A DNA stretch of 8,345 bases from Acidimicrobiia bacterium (GTDB lineage: Bacteria > Actinomycetota > Acidimicrobiia > Acidimicrobiales > SZUA-35). This document shows positions 7,342-8,345 of the stretch, piece by piece. The notes beneath the pieces were generated by a model. The model saw only the letters and a list, made by a program, of their open reading frames with translations, did not search any database and was not told where the DNA came from. The position numbers and the translations under genes were made by a program. The stretch covers positions 1 to 8,345 of the forward strand of contig JAOUGG010000085.1 of NCBI GenBank assembly GCA_029857855.1. The letters are read 5' to 3'. Positions within the stretch are counted from its first letter, which is position 1. The number at the start of each line of letters is the position of its first letter.

Positions 7342-7608
7342 CTATTCGTCCACGTCAATGAAGATGCATTCGCCAGGACACTCCTCAGCCGACTCGATGA
7401 CACGCTCCAACCCACCGTCGGGGATACGGGCCATGCCCTCTGCGCCGGCCGGGTTGGCCACGCCGTCGAAAAGCTTCTCGGTGCCGAAGTTATCCGAGGA
7501 TTCCTTCACATAGAAGAGCCCGTCGTCCATCCCGAAGAAGACATCGGGCGCGATTTCCTCGCAGAGGCCGTCGCCGGTGCAGAGATCCTGGTCGATCCAT
7601 ACCTTCAT
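7342..7608 (-). CDS. Ferredoxin, single-cluster [3Fe-4S] type
   Basis: An 88-residue soluble ferredoxin that carries one low-potential Fe-S cluster and passes single electrons. The N-terminal binding motif is C10-T-G-D-G-L-C16, with Asp13 where a [4Fe-4S] protein would have the second Cys, which points to a [3Fe-4S] cluster, as in many actinobacterial ferredoxins. The last ligand is Cys77 in EECPGECIF; Cys81 in the same motif is common in this subgroup but need not bind the cluster. The middle (about 20-65) is longer than in the smallest members. The ATG is preceded by AGGA six bases away. As first gene of the suf series it may supply electrons for cluster assembly or be an early client of it. 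Such ferredoxins often serve cytochromes P450, but no P450 gene is in the window. Confidence 0.92.
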   Translation of the reverse strand: MKVWIDQDLCTGDGLCEEIAPDVFFGMDDGLFYVKESSDNFGTEKLFDGVANPAGAEGMARIPDGGLERVIESAEECPGECIFIDVDE

Positions 7609-7640
7609 CGTGATTCCTGTCTGCCCGCGGCGTAATAAGC

Positions 7641-7655
7641 GAGACGAGGCGTCTC
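7641..7655. promoter_or_regulatory. Inverted repeat upstream of the ferredoxin gene, candidate operator
   Basis: GAGACG-AGG-CGTCTC is a perfect 6-bp inverted repeat with a 3-bp spacer. AGC (7638-7640) and GCT (7658-7660) extend it after a 2-base offset. It lies 33 to 47 bases before the ferredoxin start, between the two divergent genes, where SufR or another regulator would act. It could also form a hairpin in the 5' leader. Confidence 0.4.
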
Positions 7656-7670
7656 ATGCTCGGTACCGCC

Positions 7671-7679
7671 AGGCTAGCA
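7671..7679 (-). promoter_or_regulatory. Possible extended -10 box for the ferredoxin-suf series
   Basis: On the minus strand TGCTAGCCT fits the pattern TGnTAnnnT. It would place transcription start near 7664 and give a 56-nt leader containing the 7641-7655 inverted repeat. No good -35 box lies at the normal distance. The match is weak (three of six core bases), so this is a guess at the main suf promoter. Confidence 0.25.
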
Positions 7680-7681
7680 GG

Positions 7682-7707
7682 GTTTTGATAGTTAGACATT
7701 GCAAAAC
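7682..7707. promoter_or_regulatory. Spaced inverted repeat GTTTTG-N14-CAAAAC, candidate SufR site
   Basis: Perfect 6-bp arms at 7682-7687 and 7702-7707 flank an AT-rich 14-bp core. It is in the most AT-rich part of the divergent region, between the possible ferredoxin -10 box and the sufR -10 box, so a dimer bound here could affect both directions. It does not match the CAAC-N6-GTTG site known for cyanobacterial SufR. Confidence 0.35.
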
Positions 7708-7728
7708 TCCGAGAAGGTGGGTGACAGA

Positions 7729-7737
7729 TGCTACAAT
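7729..7737 (+). promoter_or_regulatory. Extended -10 promoter element of sufR (leaderless)
   Basis: TGCTACAAT matches the extended -10 pattern TGnTATAAT with one core change. With its last T at -7, transcription would begin at 7744, the A of the sufR ATG. No ribosome binding site precedes the ATG at a usable distance, which agrees with a leaderless message, a common arrangement in actinobacteria. Confidence 0.65.
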
Positions 7738-7743
7738 CAGCCA

Positions 7744-8345
7744 ATGGCCACAACCGATGTCACTCTCTCGGCAACCCAGCGCCGGGTTCTCGTCGCCCTG
7801 AAACGACGAGGTGAAGCGACGGCGGAAGAACTCGCCAGTGGCCTGCACATCTCCTCCAGCGCCGTTCGACAGCACCTCAGCGCTCTGCGGTCGGCCGGCT
7901 TCATCACGGCCCGGCAGGAGCGAGGACAAACCGGACGACCCGCCGATCGCTACCACGCCACCGATCTCGCCGAACCACTCTTCGCCGAGACCGATAGCAG
8001 ACTTTCGCTCCAGCTCCTCGAACACATCGAAGAAGAGGACCCCGAACTGGTTGACCGGATCTTCGAACGACGGCGACACTGCCTCGTCGAAGCCGCCAAA
8101 GAAAAGCTGAAAGACCAACCAATCGATGAACGGATCGCGGTCGTGACAGAACTGCTCGACGCTCAGGGCTTCCTGGCCGACTCCGACACACTCAGCGACA
8201 CCCACTACCGAATCAACCTCCACAGCTGCGCGTTGTGGGCTGTGGCCAACCGCTATCAACAAGTCTGTATCGCCGAACTCGACTTCATCCGCGACCTCAT
8301 CCCCGACGCAAACGTGGAACGGGTCACCCACAAAACCGAAGGCGC
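7744..8345 (+). CDS. sufR: SufR-type Fe-S sensing transcriptional repressor (C-terminus cut by window end)
   Basis: 200 residues are visible of a regulator expected to hold an Fe-S cluster and repress the suf genes when clusters are sufficient. Residues about 10-72 are a winged helix-turn-helix (TAEELASGLHISSSAVRQHLSAL, split here by function: helices about 26-34 and 37-49, then the GQTGRPADRY wing). The C-terminal domain contains Cys113, Cys162 and Cys175. C162-x12-C175 matches the first two cysteines of the C-x12-C-x13-C-x14-C pattern described for cyanobacterial SufR. The third expected position (189) is Ala, and the last cysteine would lie beyond the window edge. The start is ATG 7744, at the predicted transcription start. 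Orientation divergent from the ferredoxin-sufBCDT series fits autoregulation and control of both directions from one region. A related ArsR/DeoR-like regulator is the only real alternative. Confidence 0.88.
   Translation, partial: MATTDVTLSATQRRVLVALKRRGEATAEELASGLHISSSAVRQHLSALRSAGFITARQERGQTGRPADRYHATDLAEPLFAETDSRLSLQLLEHIEEEDPELVDRIFERRRHCLVEAAKEKLKDQPIDERIAVVTELLDAQGFLADSDTLSDTHYRINLHSCALWAVANRYQQVCIAELDFIRDLIPDANVERVTHKTEG

Noticed and set aside
7315..7342. GGCCC/GGGCC hairpin between ferredoxin and A-type carrier genes
   Set aside because: Five-bp stem with an 18-nt loop overlapping the ferredoxin stop codon; no U-run. Expected by chance at this GC content.

Overview
The window looks like a chromosomal segment of a high-GC Gram-positive bacterium, most likely an actinomycetote of the Acidimicrobiia type. 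That placement is an inference from GC-rich codon use, short or overlapping gene junctions, GTG starts, an apparently leaderless regulator, and the SUF proteins and ferredoxin; no rRNA or other marker is present to prove it.

Right part (2736-8345): a SUF iron-sulfur cluster assembly locus. A SufR-type Fe-S sensing repressor (7744 to the window end, plus strand, C-terminus cut off) is divergent from a minus-strand gene series: a [3Fe-4S]-type ferredoxin, an A-type carrier of the ErpA/IscA family, sufB, sufC, sufD and sufT. SufB, SufC and SufD form the scaffold/ATPase complex. The A-type carrier and SufT act in cluster delivery or maturation, the ferredoxin can supply electrons, and SufR senses cluster supply. 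No cysteine desulfurase (SufS) or SufU lies in the window. sufB/sufC overlap by 1 nt and sufC/sufD by 4 nt. The sufD/sufT junction is occupied by a perfect 13-bp tandem repeat (about three copies). A 33-nt hairpin lies just upstream of the sufB ribosome binding site. The 135-bp divergent control region holds an extended -10 box exactly placed for a leaderless sufR mRNA, plus two inverted repeats that are candidate operators.

Left part (703-1718): two plus-strand cupredoxin genes, one anchored by an N-terminal membrane helix and one a lipoprotein. Each has a complete His/Cys/His/Met type-1 copper ligand set. They are probably co-transcribed and probably work in electron transfer or copper handling on the outer face of the membrane. 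A 15-bp palindrome lies between them.

Middle (1975-2658): a DUF4386-like membrane protein gene broken by one in-frame TGA, with homology-like sequence continuing in the same frame, and with the usual C-terminal helix missing. I call it a pseudogene, with stop-codon readthrough as the alternative.

Extreme left (1-702): possibly the tail of an unidentified gene (to 131), a cluster of three copies of a 22-bp bipartite motif in inverted and direct orientation (94-175), and about 500 bp without a convincing gene.
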